Shown here: piece by piece, positions 44,509 to 54,818 of the stretch
Position numbering within the stretch: position 1 is the first letter of the stretch
How the letters are laid out: each line of letters starts with the position of its first letter
Assembly: GCA_019828595.1 (NCBI GenBank)
Contig: JAHQRK010000027.1
Coordinates: 372,001-436,000, forward strand
Direction of reading: 5' to 3'
Source of the DNA: Aphanomyces cochlioides
Taxonomy: Eukaryota; Oomycota; Saprolegniomycetes; Saprolegniales; Verrucalvaceae
Length of the DNA: 64,000 bases
Notes under the pieces: model-generated
What the model was told of the DNA's origin: nothing
Databases searched by the model: none
What the model saw: only the letters and a program-made list of their open reading frames with translations
Translations under genes and position numbers: made by a program

Positions 44509-45540
44509 AAAAAATTGCTGTCAACTTGAGCCAATCGTCCAGTAAGCGTAGCCATAAGTAAGTATTTGATGAAAAAGTTGTTTTTGTTTTGACCGCCGCA
44601 GTTGTCCGCATATAACCAATTTATCAGAGACTGATTTTTGCTTCAAGAATGAAGTAAGTGGTGGAGGCGAAAAAGCATTTCCAACTCAATTTACGGTCAA
44701 AATGGACATTTGAAAGTGTGAAACACATTAGACATTTCAAAGTGTGAATTTTACAAGTAAACAAAATTGGCTGGAGTCACAACAAGCAACGTTGTGAATG
44801 AGTTGGGTGCAAGCAAGGCGAGCGAAGTATTGGCTGAGATGACTTGGTCTGAGTGTCCATATTCAAGTCGGTGCGAGCATATTTCGAGTCATCGTGGGGT
44901 AGACGCGCCGTCTGGGCTTGCGTCATTGTCAGGATATCTACGAAAGAAGAGTTGGAGCCGCACTCGTCGCAGTTGAGGGTGCTTCTCTATCAAAGATCGA
45001 AGGACATCAAAGATTAGACACGTGACTTGTCCACGGCCGGATGATCTTTCTTCAATGTGATGCTTCTCTCTCGGTTGTCTGTTCCTAGCGAAGAGCAAGG
45101 CATTGGTGCAATGTTCACGGTCGATAGAACAACTGCTCTGAATGTTCGCTCGCGGCGACTTTTCCTAGCAAGAGGACAACAGAAGGATGCTTGTATCTCT
45201 TTCATTGCCATGAAGAATATCATGTGAGACTCCATCCAAGGGAGGCATGCCAAAGGTGGCCGCGAAGTATTTTATTAAGGAGCATGGTGGCAGCCACATC
45301 TTGCAGACATTTCAAAAGTGTGAGATTATATCGACACATCTTTACTCTTGCGACAGTGGCAGCGATCAACGCGTCACGTGAGCGCATGGTTCCAAGCAAC
45401 GCGACTTCCACTGCAACTCGCGCTCTGCACGTCGCCTGACTCTACGACAAAGTGTACAGCATCGCGATGGATTCTATGCTTCTCTCAACGACGTTCACGC
45501 ACCCCATATCCAATCTGAACTATGGAACTGAGGCGCTTGG
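44509..45540. other. Intergenic or decayed, no supported gene
   Basis: Short frames on both strands with no family resemblance. GC content rises toward 45 kb, so a decayed host gene is possible. Confidence 0.35.
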
Positions 45541-46143
45541 ATGTCCATGACGCTAGCTGTCTTGACGGTCGCTGAATGTCAGCTCGGACGTTGGGCATCA
45601 ATGACATTTGACATTTGTGAAATTCTTCAATTGCTCTCGTCCATACGTTGCAGTCGCACTCGATGCAACTCAAGGTTGAACATGTCGGCAGAGTGGAGGC
45701 CACGTCATCCTTTGACAGCCACGGGATTCATTTTCGACTTGGCGATCGAGATGCAAGTTGTCAACATGGGCCGATGGCTCCCAACCGAAGAAGTGTTCGT
45801 GGATTTAGCGCTCTCATGCTTCTTCGAAGGCATTCTGGATGATTGCGACGAAGGCACGACGCTTCGTCAATACTTGGCTCGCCGTCTCAACTGTGATGAC
45901 ATGCGCGTGACGAAGAAACTCAGTCGAAACAAAGTCCTCGCCGGTAGACGATTCATTGCGACCAACTACAATCGTCGCCATTTTGCCGCCAAACGCTTCT
46001 GGACGCCCATTGACTTTGACAAGCTCATGAGTCTCAAGTTGGCCTACTTGGTCTTTGAAACCGAGTTGCGTCAAGCCAAGGGGAGATGGGGGTTTGACAC
46101 CCCAGCCAGACAACGTGTAACTATCCCCGCACTCCTGAGCTAG
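45541..46143 (+). CDS. Uncharacterised protein, possibly the 3' part of a larger or decayed gene
   Basis: A 200-codon frame. The last 130 residues look like a folded, conserved region: VDLALSCFFEGILDDCDEGT, LRQYLARRLNCDDMRVTKKL, AGRRFIATNYNRRHF, then a helical stretch LMSLKLAYLVFETELRQAKG. The Leu-Arg-x-x-Leu...Met-Arg-x-(T/S)-Lys-Lys pattern is one I associate with uncharacterised oomycete proteins, but I cannot name a domain. The first about 60 residues are less convincing, so the true start may be downstream or an upstream exon may exist. No signal peptide or membrane segment. Confidence 0.5.
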   Translation: MSMTLAVLTVAECQLGRWASMTFDICEILQLLSSIRCSRTRCNSRLNMSAEWRPRHPLTATGFIFDLAIEMQVVNMGRWLPTEEVFVDLALSCFFEGILDDCDEGTTLRQYLARRLNCDDMRVTKKLSRNKVLAGRRFIATNYNRRHFAAKRFWTPIDFDKLMSLKLAYLVFETELRQAKGRWGFDTPARQRVTIPALLS

Positions 46144-46261
46144 CTAGAGCAGCTCAAAGGGCTTAAGTTACCGATTGGTCTCGTCCATGATCGTTTCGTC
46201 ATCGCTAGCGACAGTGAGATGGAGAAGAAAAGGCGGCAGTGAGGAAATATATTTGATTGAT

Positions 46262-47080
46262 TCAGATAGACACAACAACAACGATCGCAGCGACAACAAG
46301 GCTGGTTAGCAAGCTTGCTGATGCAGTGCTCTTTGGAGGTGAAGATGTGGTCGTCTTGGCAGACTCGCTTGTGCTGTTTGACTCTTGAGACTGCGAAGTG
46401 CTCCCTGGCGTCACTTCTGGTGTTTCAACAGCGCTGCCAAGCGGATCTGAAGAATTTGTTGTACTCGGCGCATCGGTTGGGTCTGTTGAGGTCGTCGTTG
46501 ACGGAGTAGAAGCAGTGCTTGATGGAACATTCGAGGGAGTGGTTGCTGGAGCACGCGTCGTCAACTGAGATGGAGTTGGACTTGTCGTAGTCGCATTGGA
46601 CTTCGTCGTAGATGGCGTTCTTGTAGTAACTCGAGACGTCGTCGCCGATCCATCGCACATTTTGCCACCACCGTGCGTGCAGCCTAAGCGGTCATAGCTG
46701 TAGCAGGTGCCAAACAAACTGCACCCAGTGCACACGCCGTTGTTGCACGAGCTGCCTTTTGTGCATTGACATGGCACAAGAAATGATGATTGCGCTCCAG
46801 GTCTGTCGATCTTCGTCTGTGGGAGCTGGAGTTTCTTGAGCTCGCAGGTTCCATCGTTTTCAGGCGTCCATGTGAAGAAGTCGCACACAGCTTCAAACTT
46901 ACGGCAGTCCTCGCAGCATTCTTCTGGTGTCGTTCGGGATGTAGTCTGGAGTTGATCAGGAACGGACTCATAGTCGCTGTCGTCTGCAAGCTGTTGGCAA
47001 GAGAACTCTGTGAGTGGCGACGTGTCTTGAGAGACTGCCAAGGCCAGGAAGACCATCAAACTGGCCACAGGACGAGTCAT
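46262..47080 (-). CDS. Secreted PAN/Apple-like protein with mucin-like stalk, probably GPI-anchored
   Basis: 272 residues, single exon. A signal peptide (MTRPVASLMVFLALAVSQ) is followed by a PAN/Apple-like domain at about residues 28-105 with paired cysteines (EECCEDCRKFEAVCDFFTW and later GTCELKKL). A short Cys cluster follows (CQCTKGSSCNNGVCTGCSLF then GTCYSYDRLGC). From about residue 148 to 250 it is almost all Ser/Thr/Pro, a likely O-glycosylated stalk. It ends in a hydrophobic tail ASLLTSLVVAAIVVVVSI with no charged residues after it, as in GPI-anchored proteins. PAN modules bind carbohydrate or protein. Such surface proteins are common in oomycete cell walls; a role in adhesion is inferred. 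Confidence 0.85.
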   Translation of the reverse strand: MTRPVASLMVFLALAVSQDTSPLTEFSCQQLADDSDYESVPDQLQTTSRTTPEECCEDCRKFEAVCDFFTWTPENDGTCELKKLQLPQTKIDRPGAQSSFLVPCQCTKGSSCNNGVCTGCSLFGTCYSYDRLGCTHGGGKMCDGSATTSRVTTRTPSTTKSNATTTSPTPSQLTTRAPATTPSNVPSSTASTPSTTTSTDPTDAPSTTNSSDPLGSAVETPEVTPGSTSQSQESNSTSESAKTTTSSPPKSTASASLLTSLVVAAIVVVVSI

Positions 47081-47724
47081 CGGCGCTGATCTTTGTGAAA
47101 TGAACGTTGATGTCGAGGCTGCTTACCCGTGGCAGCACTGGATTGCATCTGCTTGGACAAATTCTTGTAAAATGAAAAATCATTTATTCGAAAAATATTT
47201 ATTTCATTGGTGAAAATGAAAAGTTATTTTTACGTCCCTCCAATATATTCACGACCCCATCCTTTTTCGCCAATCAACACTGCAATTCATGGTCAAACTT
47301 GGCCTCTAAGCTACCGTAAATCCCGTACAGCTGTAACCATGATTTCTTCCCATTAGTCTGTAACCATTTCCAATCTTGTGCGATAACACTATACAAAAAG
47401 TAAGATATATAAACTTGCGCATATGGTCGAAAAATCTTTGAAGTCCCAAACAAGCAGGTTTATCTGTATCTAAATGGCCAAGAGCGGAATAACAATTGCA
47501 ATCGATGGTAAGACTTGCATCTCAATGTACTGTACCACTACGCCTTATTACCGTAAACCCCGTACAGGTGTAACCAAGAAAATGATTCGCTGATGCTTAC
47601 AACTCAATGGGAAACTGTCAATTTTTCATCCAGTTTCTGGATAAAATTGATTGGATAAAATTACAACCATTTTCTTCAAAATGATGGGCAGCCACGAGTT
47701 GCCAATCCTGCACGAAGCAGGCGC
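47081..47724. other. Intergenic with repeated motif
   Basis: ACCGTAAATCCCGTACAG followed by CTGTAACC near 47320 and ACCGTAAACCCCGTACAG followed by GTGTAACC near 47552 form two direct copies about 230 bp apart, upstream of the decayed pogo-type gene. They may be its subterminal repeats. No gene was seen. Confidence 0.45.
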
Positions 47725-48960
47725 GTGAGCGCAAAAGGAAAGTCGTACTATTCTGTGACGTACAAGATTTCCGTCGTCAAGGCCTACGAGGAGGCTGTTG
47801 ATAAGAGCTACTATCGAGTTGCGAAAGATTTTCGCGTACAATACAAGCAAGTCAAAGAATGGGTTCAACAGAAGCCAGAGCTCATCGCCCGTGCAAAGAT
47901 GAACCCTTCCAGTAAGACCTTGAGCACTGGACGACTTATCGCCAACCCTTCTGTTGGACAAAAAGTTCTTGAGTACCACAACATGTTGCGTGATGACGAC
48001 CTGCCTGTCAGCACAGAAATGCTTATCATTTACGCTTTATCAGTCGATCCATTATTCCACGACGGCAATCCAACCAAACTAAAAAATGGGTGTACCAATT
48101 CCTTTCACGGCATGGCCTTGTTATACGCCGACCGACGCGACAAGCACAAAGATTGTCAGCTAATCTAGAAACCATGAAACGTGACTTTATCGAAGGAATC
48201 ATTGAAAGACTATCTCCGATGGGCTCACTGGCCGACGTGACTCCAACTTTTTTTGTCAACATGGATGAGACTCCCTTGCCATTTGAGCCGGACGTCAAGA
48301 CAACGATTGCTTCAAAGGGGGACAAAACAGTTCCAGCGCGAAAGGCGACGTCAACAGGAGCTCGAGCCACAGTTTGTTTGGCCGTCACATCCGATGGTCA
48401 AAAACTACCCCCATTCCTTGTCTTCAAAGGTGTCCCGGGTGCAAGGATTGAGAGTAGCTTGGCGGAAATTGTTTCTGATGGAATGTTCGTCACTTGTTAA
48501 CGAAAGGCATGGATGGACACGTCAACGACGGAACTGTGGTTTCAAAAAGTCTGGAAACCCCACGCTGGAAATTCTCAATCAAGCCTTCTTTTGTGGGATG
48601 ACTACTCAACGCATAAGACTGCTCAAATTCAGAGGCTCATGTCATCAAGTGGCACAGTTATGGAGTTCAGTCCTGGTATTATATCTCTCATGCTTTCAAT
48701 TTACTATCTCTAGGTGGTTTTACATGCGTTCTCCAACCTTTGGACGTTGGAATAAACAAGCCCTTCAAGGATGCGTGCTCCAAAAATACCTTCTTTGGGC
48801 GGCAGAGAATCTCCGAGGTCAAGAAAAGGTGGCTTCACCAAGCCGTCAAGACGTAATGGCATGGGTCAAGGCATCCTGGGATGCCATCTCGACTGAAATT
48901 GTATTGAATGCATTCAAAGCTTGTGGATATCCTGTGAGAAATAGAGGTGTATTGATTTAA
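47725..48960 (+). pseudogene. Second pogo-type transposase, frameshifted
   Basis: The first frame (47725-48168) reads KGKSYYSVTYKISVVKAYEE and RVAKDFRVQYKQVKEWVQ, a psq-type HTH, but has no ATG at its start. The second (48090-48500) carries QFLSRHGLVIRRPT, the catalytic Asp in FFVNMDETPLPFEPDVK and CLAVTSDGQKLPPFLVFKG. The third (48513-48713) carries the next Asp in LLLWDDYSTHKT. The C-terminal frame ends in VMAWVKASWDAISTEIVLNA at 48958-48960. At least three frame changes are needed, so it is dead. The sequence is clearly different from the intact pogo element at 40 kb. Confidence 0.82.
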
Positions 48961-49337
48961 CAACCATTGTATTCACTAATATGATCCATGAAAACGGCTT
49001 TGACGAGTCCTTTGCAGATATCGGACCGCTTGCGGTTCGCTAAACTTAGCGATAAACGATAGTCTTCTACAACCATCGCCATTTTATTGTTGAATTCGCC
49101 TTTTCTCGCCACCAATCGTTCTTGTAAATATCCCACATGGCAGGTTTGCTCGATTCCCATGAGTCGATAGACTTTCTGCACTTCTCTTGTCTCACTCGCG
49201 TCGGTCAGAACAACTTCCCATCGCACAACCACAATATCATTGACGGACAACAGTTCACCACAGACTTCATGCACTGCACACTGGCGTGTACCCTCTCCGC
49301 TGGAGCAACCCACCACGTCCACAGCCTTCACTTGCAT
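48957..49337 (-). CDS. Small conserved-looking ORF overlapping the pogo-type gene tail
   Basis: An intact 126-codon ORF (MQVKAVDVVGCSSGEGTRQC...AVHEVCGELLSVNDIVVVRW). It has several cysteines and beta-rich segments and no signal peptide or membrane segment. Its stop overlaps the stop of the convergent transposase relic by 2 nt. I do not recognise the family. By analogy with the element at 2.7-5.0 kb it may be an accessory gene of the transposon. A host gene is possible. Confidence 0.45.
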   Translation of the reverse strand: MQVKAVDVVGCSSGEGTRQCAVHEVCGELLSVNDIVVVRWEVVLTDASETREVQKVYRLMGIEQTCHVGYLQERLVARKGEFNNKMAMVVEDYRLSLSLANRKRSDICKGLVKAVFMDHISEYNGC

Positions 49338-49586
49338 GGCCCAAATCGAAACAATTTGAGTTGTGCTCCTATTGGATATATATTACCCAATCATTCGTCG
49401 ATATTTACAAGTCAATGAACAACGCGCGGTGGAGTGGGATTCTTGTTCAATTCCAAAGGTGATCAGCTATAGCTTTATCGAAGCGTTTGTATAGGCATAC
49501 AAATTTCAAGTTACTAATTTACCGTATGGTATCAGGACATTTCCATAAGTAACGTCTGTCGTTCATCAATCAATACACTCTACTCT

Positions 49587-50230
49587 ACTACACCATTTGC
49601 CCGTTTAGTTGGTTTAACTTGCGATATATTTCGTGTCACGTGCAATATATTTCGTATGACTTGCATTTAATTTCGTGGCCCGCGACGAAAATCGATTTAT
49701 ATTTCGCATGACTTGCATTATATTTCATACCTCTTGCATTTAATTTCGTATTTTTAGCTTATATTTCGTGTCACGTGCATTTAAATTCGTATAAATGCAA
49801 AATATATTCAATCTCCTATTGAGATATGAAGTTTCAGATGTGTTGCAGTGTTGGCTTGAACTATGAATTTGCGACGGGCAGCCGCATATGAACTCTGCTG
49901 AGCTTGCTAGATGCTCGCATTGACTTATATGGCGATTGAAGTGTCCCATCAATTTCTTATGAGTTCGATAACAATTTTTTGTTAGTTTTTCTATGGACTT
50001 TTTCTCTTCTCTGCGAAATTAAATGCACGTGATACTAAATATAAGCTAAAAAATACGAAATTAAATGCAAGAGGTATGAAATATAATGCAAGTCCTGCGA
50101 AATATAAATCGATTTTCGTACGAAATTAAATGCAAGTCATACGAAATATATTGCAAGTCATTCGAAATATATTGCACGTGATACGAAATATATCGCAAGT
50201 TAAACGAACTAAACCGGCAAATGGTGTAGT
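49587..50230. repeat. Foldback element copy 2, 644 bp, with 22-bp flanking direct repeat
   Basis: Same family as 43277-43946, with ACTACACCATTTGC...GCAAATGGTGTAGT termini. A 22-bp sequence starting ATCAATCAATACACTC flanks it at 49565-49586 and again, identical, at 50231-50252. Either this is an unusually long target duplication or it is a small duplication of the site. The right arm of this copy has lost the segment next to GATTTTCG near 50118. Confidence 0.88.
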
Positions 50231-50252
50231 ATCAATCAATACACTCTACTCT

Positions 50253-50370
50253 GTCTCAACCGAGCACTTGAAGCGCTTCTTGATGTGTTCGTATGGGGTG
50301 CCTTCATCGATCATCTTCAGCATGGTGACTTTGTCTTCCATCTCAAGTCGACCATCCTTCCACCAAGACT
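50253..50370 (-). pseudogene. Fragment of a psq-type HTH (pogo-like) protein
   Basis: On the minus strand the translation reads SWWKDGRLEMEDKVTMLKMI then DEGTPYEHIKKRFKCSVETE, a typical psq/homeodomain-like helix-turn-helix of pogo-type transposases. Only about 40 codons remain. Confidence 0.45.
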
Positions 50371-50675
50371 AACAATGTGTGGCTAACCAACGATGTGTTC
50401 TGACGTTACGTAGTACAACTCATATTTGATCAAATTACTTCGTTCAGCATGAGAGGTTTTTGTTCAATCTACCAGGGTCGACATATATGGAAATCTGTCC
50501 GTGGATTGAAAACCTGTTCAGTTCGAAAGGCGTTTAGCTATCCGAGGTGTTTAAACTAGCAGGTTTTTCTGTAGATGCACACTGGACAGGCGACTGGAAG
50601 GTGTCATTGACATGGAAGAGAGAGGCGGAGGAGGATGCCGATGAAGAAAATACTTAAAATGTCCTAAGGGTGTGT
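50371..50675. other. Spacer, nothing seen
   Basis: No supported coding frame between the foldback element and the kinase gene. Confidence 0.4.
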
Positions 50676-52019
50676 CTAAAAGTCTTTGGCCCAGTCGTCG
50701 CCATCGTCGTAGTATGGCTCGACATAGGCTGACGGGTCGTCTGGAGCGAATTCGAATCTTGAAGTGTCAAACGCGCCATGCAACTTTGGTTCGAATGGGA
50801 CTCTGCACTTCTTCGCGAGCAGTTCGTCCCACCGGACGCGAGCAAAGACGGTATGCTCCTTGATCGCTGCCATGTCGCTGTATCGTTTGTCGGGGGATTT
50901 CTCCAAGCAATGTGAGATCAAATCGCACACGGCGGGATTCGCATCTTCGAATGAGTTTGGAAATTCGACAGGATCTTCACGGATGCACCGCATCTGTTCG
51001 CGGGCATTTTCGCGGTTGAATGGTGTACGGCCAAGACACATTTCATAGAGCAAGATGCCAAAGCTCCATACGTCGGCACGGTGGTCGTGAAATTCACGTA
51101 GGACAATTTCGGGAGCCATGTAGTCGAGGCTGCCACACATGGTACCGTTCCTTTCGCTCACTGCATCTGGCTTGGCAAAGCCAAAATCAAGGACTTTTGG
51201 GTAGCCTTGAGCGTCCAAGACGAGGTTTTCGAGCTTGAGGTCGCGGTAAATCGTGCCCTGGGCATGGAGGTATTCCAATGCCAAGACAATGCACGCTGCA
51301 TAAAAGAGCGCGGCATTCAGTGGAATGCCACCCTCTGGTTGTTTCAATGGGGACTTGGTATCCGAGTGGACAATCGTGAAGAGCTCGCCACCGGGAAGGT
51401 ATTCCAGGACCAAGTAGAGGCAATCGTCATCCTGAAGAGTCTGGTAGAGTGTTGTGACAAATGGATGCCGCAGGCGCAAGTGCACAAATCGTTCACGGAC
51501 AATGTGCTTTTCTTGACGCATACTCACAACAAATTCCTTGGAAATCACTTTGAGTGCAATGGCTCGTCCACTTGGAATATGTCGTGCAAGCTTGACAACA
51601 CCGTACGTGCCGACGCCCAATACACCGAGGAGTTCGAGTTCTGACAGCTTGACTATTTCATAGACGGGATGAGAATCACCCAGAAGAAAGTACATGAACG
51701 CACCTTTTTCAAATGTCAGAGTGGCAGGACTTGGACAGACTTCTGTTGAAGGTTCTAATGGCACAGGTTCGACTGGCGTCGGGACAATCACATCAATAAC
51801 TGGAGGCCCTTCTGGTGTTTCGTCTGTCGAGGACTCCTTGAAGCCCTTGGACGCACTTGAGCGCGAACTCAACCTCTTGATTAATGTTGAGACCCGAGCT
51901 GCAATGCTCGTCATGGCGGTCGTGAGATGCGTGGAGGAGGGTCGGCGCAGCGCGGAGAAAGAGCAGCACGCAACGATCGTGCCTTCTTCAGGAAGTGCCG
52001 AGACAGCACGACTGCACAA
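50676..52019 (-). CDS. AGC-family Ser/Thr protein kinase (PKA/PKG-like)
   Basis: Single exon, up to 447 residues; the more natural start may be MTSIAARVSTLIKRL (Met 36, position 51914). The kinase domain shows GVGTYGVVKLARH (glycine loop), ALKVISKEF (Lys), IYRDLKLENLVLDAQG (catalytic loop), DFGFAKP (DFG), CGSLDYMAPEIVLREF (activation loop and APE; CGTPEY in PKA), and FGILLYEMCLGRTPF. The C-terminal tail has the AGC-type features FEPKLHGAFDTSRFEFA and ends DDWAKDF, close to a hydrophobic motif. No cyclic-nucleotide-binding domain was seen in it, so it may be a free catalytic subunit. The N-terminal about 130 residues are Ser/Pro/Glu-rich and not conserved. Confidence 0.9.
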   Translation of the reverse strand: MCSRAVSALPEEGTIVACCSFSALRRPSSTHLTTAMTSIAARVSTLIKRLSSRSSASKGFKESSTDETPEGPPVIDVIVPTPVEPVPLEPSTEVCPSPATLTFEKGAFMYFLLGDSHPVYEIVKLSELELLGVLGVGTYGVVKLARHIPSGRAIALKVISKEFVVSMRQEKHIVRERFVHLRLRHPFVTTLYQTLQDDDCLYLVLEYLPGGELFTIVHSDTKSPLKQPEGGIPLNAALFYAACIVLALEYLHAQGTIYRDLKLENLVLDAQGYPKVLDFGFAKPDAVSERNGTMCGSLDYMAPEIVLREFHDHRADVWSFGILLYEMCLGRTPFNRENAREQMRCIREDPVEFPNSFEDANPAVCDLISHCLEKSPDKRYSDMAAIKEHTVFARVRWDELLAKKCRVPFEPKLHGAFDTSRFEFAPDDPSAYVEPYYDDGDDWAKDF

Positions 52020-52791
52020 TCAATCGCGAAATTTAAAAATGATGAAACGATCAACCGAAAAATATATGAAAATTATTATACCTCGAAAATATTCTTTTCT
52101 TTTTCCGTTTTGATTTTTTAATTTTTTTTGCGAAGTAAAATCTGAATCAGGAGAAAGAAGAGTCGCAGGTGGTAAAGTGTACTACAGCACGCAGCGACAC
52201 TCGTCTCTGTGTGGCAGGGAGCGGCTCCCAGCCGGCGCTTTCTCCATACTTACAAGCAGACGCTGCGCCTTGCATTATTTTGCAAATATGTCTTTCCTGA
52301 ATTCAGCCGCCTTGCGAACATATCCCCAGCACATGACCTAAGCTATTTGTAACGAGGAGAGCTCTTGTCGATTTGGCGGCACGTGCATAGCGACAATGTA
52401 CGGTCTGTGGCGACCGCCATCCGCCGCCTTGCTACCGACCTTGTTCCAGCAGCTTCATAGCTCAGACCAGTCGATCTAGAGACCAAGATACGTTCCTCAG
52501 TCGTTCTGACCCTATAGCATTGCAACGAACCTGGCTCTTCTTGACGAAAACTACCAAAGAATGCTTCCACATGCAGAGTAAAATTATCGTCTTGATGGTG
52601 CAGAGCGAGCTCTAGTTCATCCATCGGGTTTATCGTACACGTCGAATGTTGCAATTGACCGACCACCAAGGCTATTACGGTACGTCTTGATATAATATGA
52701 CAGAGGTATTCATCTTTATAATTAGAGGGATATTATTTCTTAGAGTATATCATATAAGAAAGACCAAGGCTGCAATTCCTCCAATTGAAGC
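52020..52791. other. Intergenic, divergent promoter region
   Basis: AT-rich near 52060-52130 next to the kinase start and 52690-52760 next to the cyclophilin gene. The minus-strand ORF at 52343-52669 has no family resemblance and is not supported. Confidence 0.45.
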
Positions 52792-54262
52792 ATGTTGCCA
52801 CATCATCGGCGGACAAAAGCCGCGGCGACGCCGACGGCCACGTACGTTAAATATGGCGCCATTGCCATCTTTGGTCTTCTGTGCATTAAATTCTTCTTTT
52901 TCGTGGACCCACTCTCACTGGACGATCTCTTGCCGTTCCAGAACAAGACCATGTACAAGTTTTCGACCAAGTATGGTACGTCCGGCTTGCATGCCGTTGA
53001 CATCGCTCAATCTTGTTGCCAGGACATTTCACAATCGAGCTCTTTCCAAACGATGCTCCAAAGACGGTCGAGCACTTTGAACAGCTCATCATGTCAGGAT
53101 TCTACAAGGAAAACGCAGGATTTTATCGCGCAGAGCCAGGATTTGTTCTCCAAGGCGGTGGGTTTGTCCACGACAAACTCTCGCCACTTGGCAACGTTCC
53201 AGTGGAATACAGGTCTTCAGGCTGTGTTTTCTAAATTCTCATGTGTGATGTAGTCTACCAAGCGAGGAACGCATGGTCGTCTTGGCTCGCAACAAAGATC
53301 CATCCTCAGGAAACACCGAGTTTTCCATCATGTTGGCTGATAACTCGGCGGTAAATGCGCCTCAAGTAAATTCACCAGGATACACTGCATTCGGCCGCGT
53401 CTACGCTGGTTATCCCACCGTCGTGGCCATTGCCAACGACATGGCTGAGGGATATTTGGCCAAGAAGAACAAGGGCCAGGTCCTTTGTGACTTTGAGAGC
53501 ATTCTCGGCTCATTCGACTGTAGGTGGTCAACTTTGACGCGATTGAGAAAATTGCACAAAAGACACCGACAGTGGCTGACTTGCGGGAGGTCTCGGACGG
53601 GATTCAAGATGCTTTGGCCACTCGCTTTAGCGTGGTTGTCTTTAGCAAGACGACTTGTCCATACAGCGCCAAGGCCAAGCGCATCCTGAGGGAAATCGGC
53701 GCCGAAGTCCATGCCATCGAGCTTGACCTGTTGCCACCTGCCGTGGCTTCCAAGTACCAAGACACGCTTGACGTCTACACTGGACGCCGTACCGTCCCGA
53801 ATGTCTTTGTCAATGGCGTGTCCATCGGCGGTGGCGATGACGTCGAGGATCTCAGCGACGCTGGCAAATTGGTTTCGCTTGTCGAGCCCACTGGAGCTCT
53901 AGCCAAACAGAATGTCATCCTGGCGGTACGCCGCAGATCCACGGGTCTGATGAGCTCATGCGTGTGCCTTGTAGTCGATCCGCAAGCATCCCTTGGTGGT
54001 CTTTACAAAGTCGTATGATCCATACTCCAAGGAAGTCCAAGCTGTCCTGAAAGACGTCGGTGCGACGCCACATGTGATCGAAATGGACACGCACAAGAAC
54101 GGTCCTGCGATTCAGTACTACTTGACCAAGATGACGGGACGAAAGACGACGCCGAATGTCTTTGTCGGTGGAAAGACCATCGGCGGTTGCGACGACACGA
54201 AGCAACTCCACGGGACTGGTGAGCTCACACTGCTCTTGCAGCAAGCAGGAGCTCTCAAGTAG
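52792..54262 (+). CDS. Membrane-anchored cyclophilin-like domain fused to two glutaredoxin domains
   Basis: Exons 52792-52975, 53023-53212, 53254-53479, 53524-53925 and 53975-54262 give 429 residues in frame. Intron 53480-53523 (44 nt) joins the cyclophilin part to the glutaredoxin part without a stop. The N-terminus has a single membrane segment (KYGAIAIFGLLCIKFFFF). The cyclophilin-like domain shows FTIELFPNDAPKTVEHFEQL and FYRAEPGFVLQGGGF (key Arg, Phe, Gln kept). GNTEFSIML has Glu where a Gln is usual, and the drug-binding Trp is absent. Grx1 has SKTTCPYSAKAKRIL (monothiol CPYS) and TVPNVFVNG. Grx2 has TKSYDPYSKEV, with Asp in place of the redox Cys, so it is probably inactive, but keeps TTPNVFVGGKTIGG. 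A role in a secretory-pathway or inner membrane redox folding complex is inferred. Confidence 0.87.
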
Positions 54263-54818
54263 ACGAAATGATTTTCCATCACTCCTTAACGCGATCAACA
54301 ACACATGGACGTCTGTGGGACTTGGAACGACAAACGATCGTCGTCTGTCTGGTCGACTCGTCCTCCACTCTACTCAAAGCTGCGTCATCCTCCTCTGCCG
54401 CAGCATATGATGCGATGCAATGAGGAGATATGCAGCCAGCCGTCGATATGATCTCGTCTAAGTGCCCATCGCACTCGTCTGGGTGCGCTTTGTATGGCTC
54501 TCGTCAGGCAAAGATTCAACGAGCTGCAGTTGACTGCCGAGACTGTGGCAGCTCTCTCTGTCTGCGCTGACCGCGTAGAGCTGCTTGGAACTGTGTTGTT
54601 GTACGAGCATACAAGGTGTATATCGCTCGGATGGGACAGCATCCAAGGAACGGATGGATTCTTGTCCCACCCAGTCGACGGCACCGCATGGGTCGTGACG
54701 CCAGAGACGACAATCCTTACGCGGCAGATGGAGCTTTGGGAAAGATGGAGCTGGCATGGACGATCGGCCAAAGAGTCTTCCCGGCAGGCTTCACTTGACA
54801 ACTTTCCACGGAGACGAC
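54263..54818. other. Intergenic, upstream of START-FYVE gene 1
   Basis: A plus-strand ORF from 54494 runs into exon 1 of the next gene in another frame. It has no family resemblance and is rejected. Confidence 0.4.

Noticed and set aside
43277..50230. CRISPR-like appearance of ~21-bp repeats in the foldback arms
   Set aside because: The units are adjacent with no spacers, are imperfect, occur in inverted arms, and the genome is eukaryotic.
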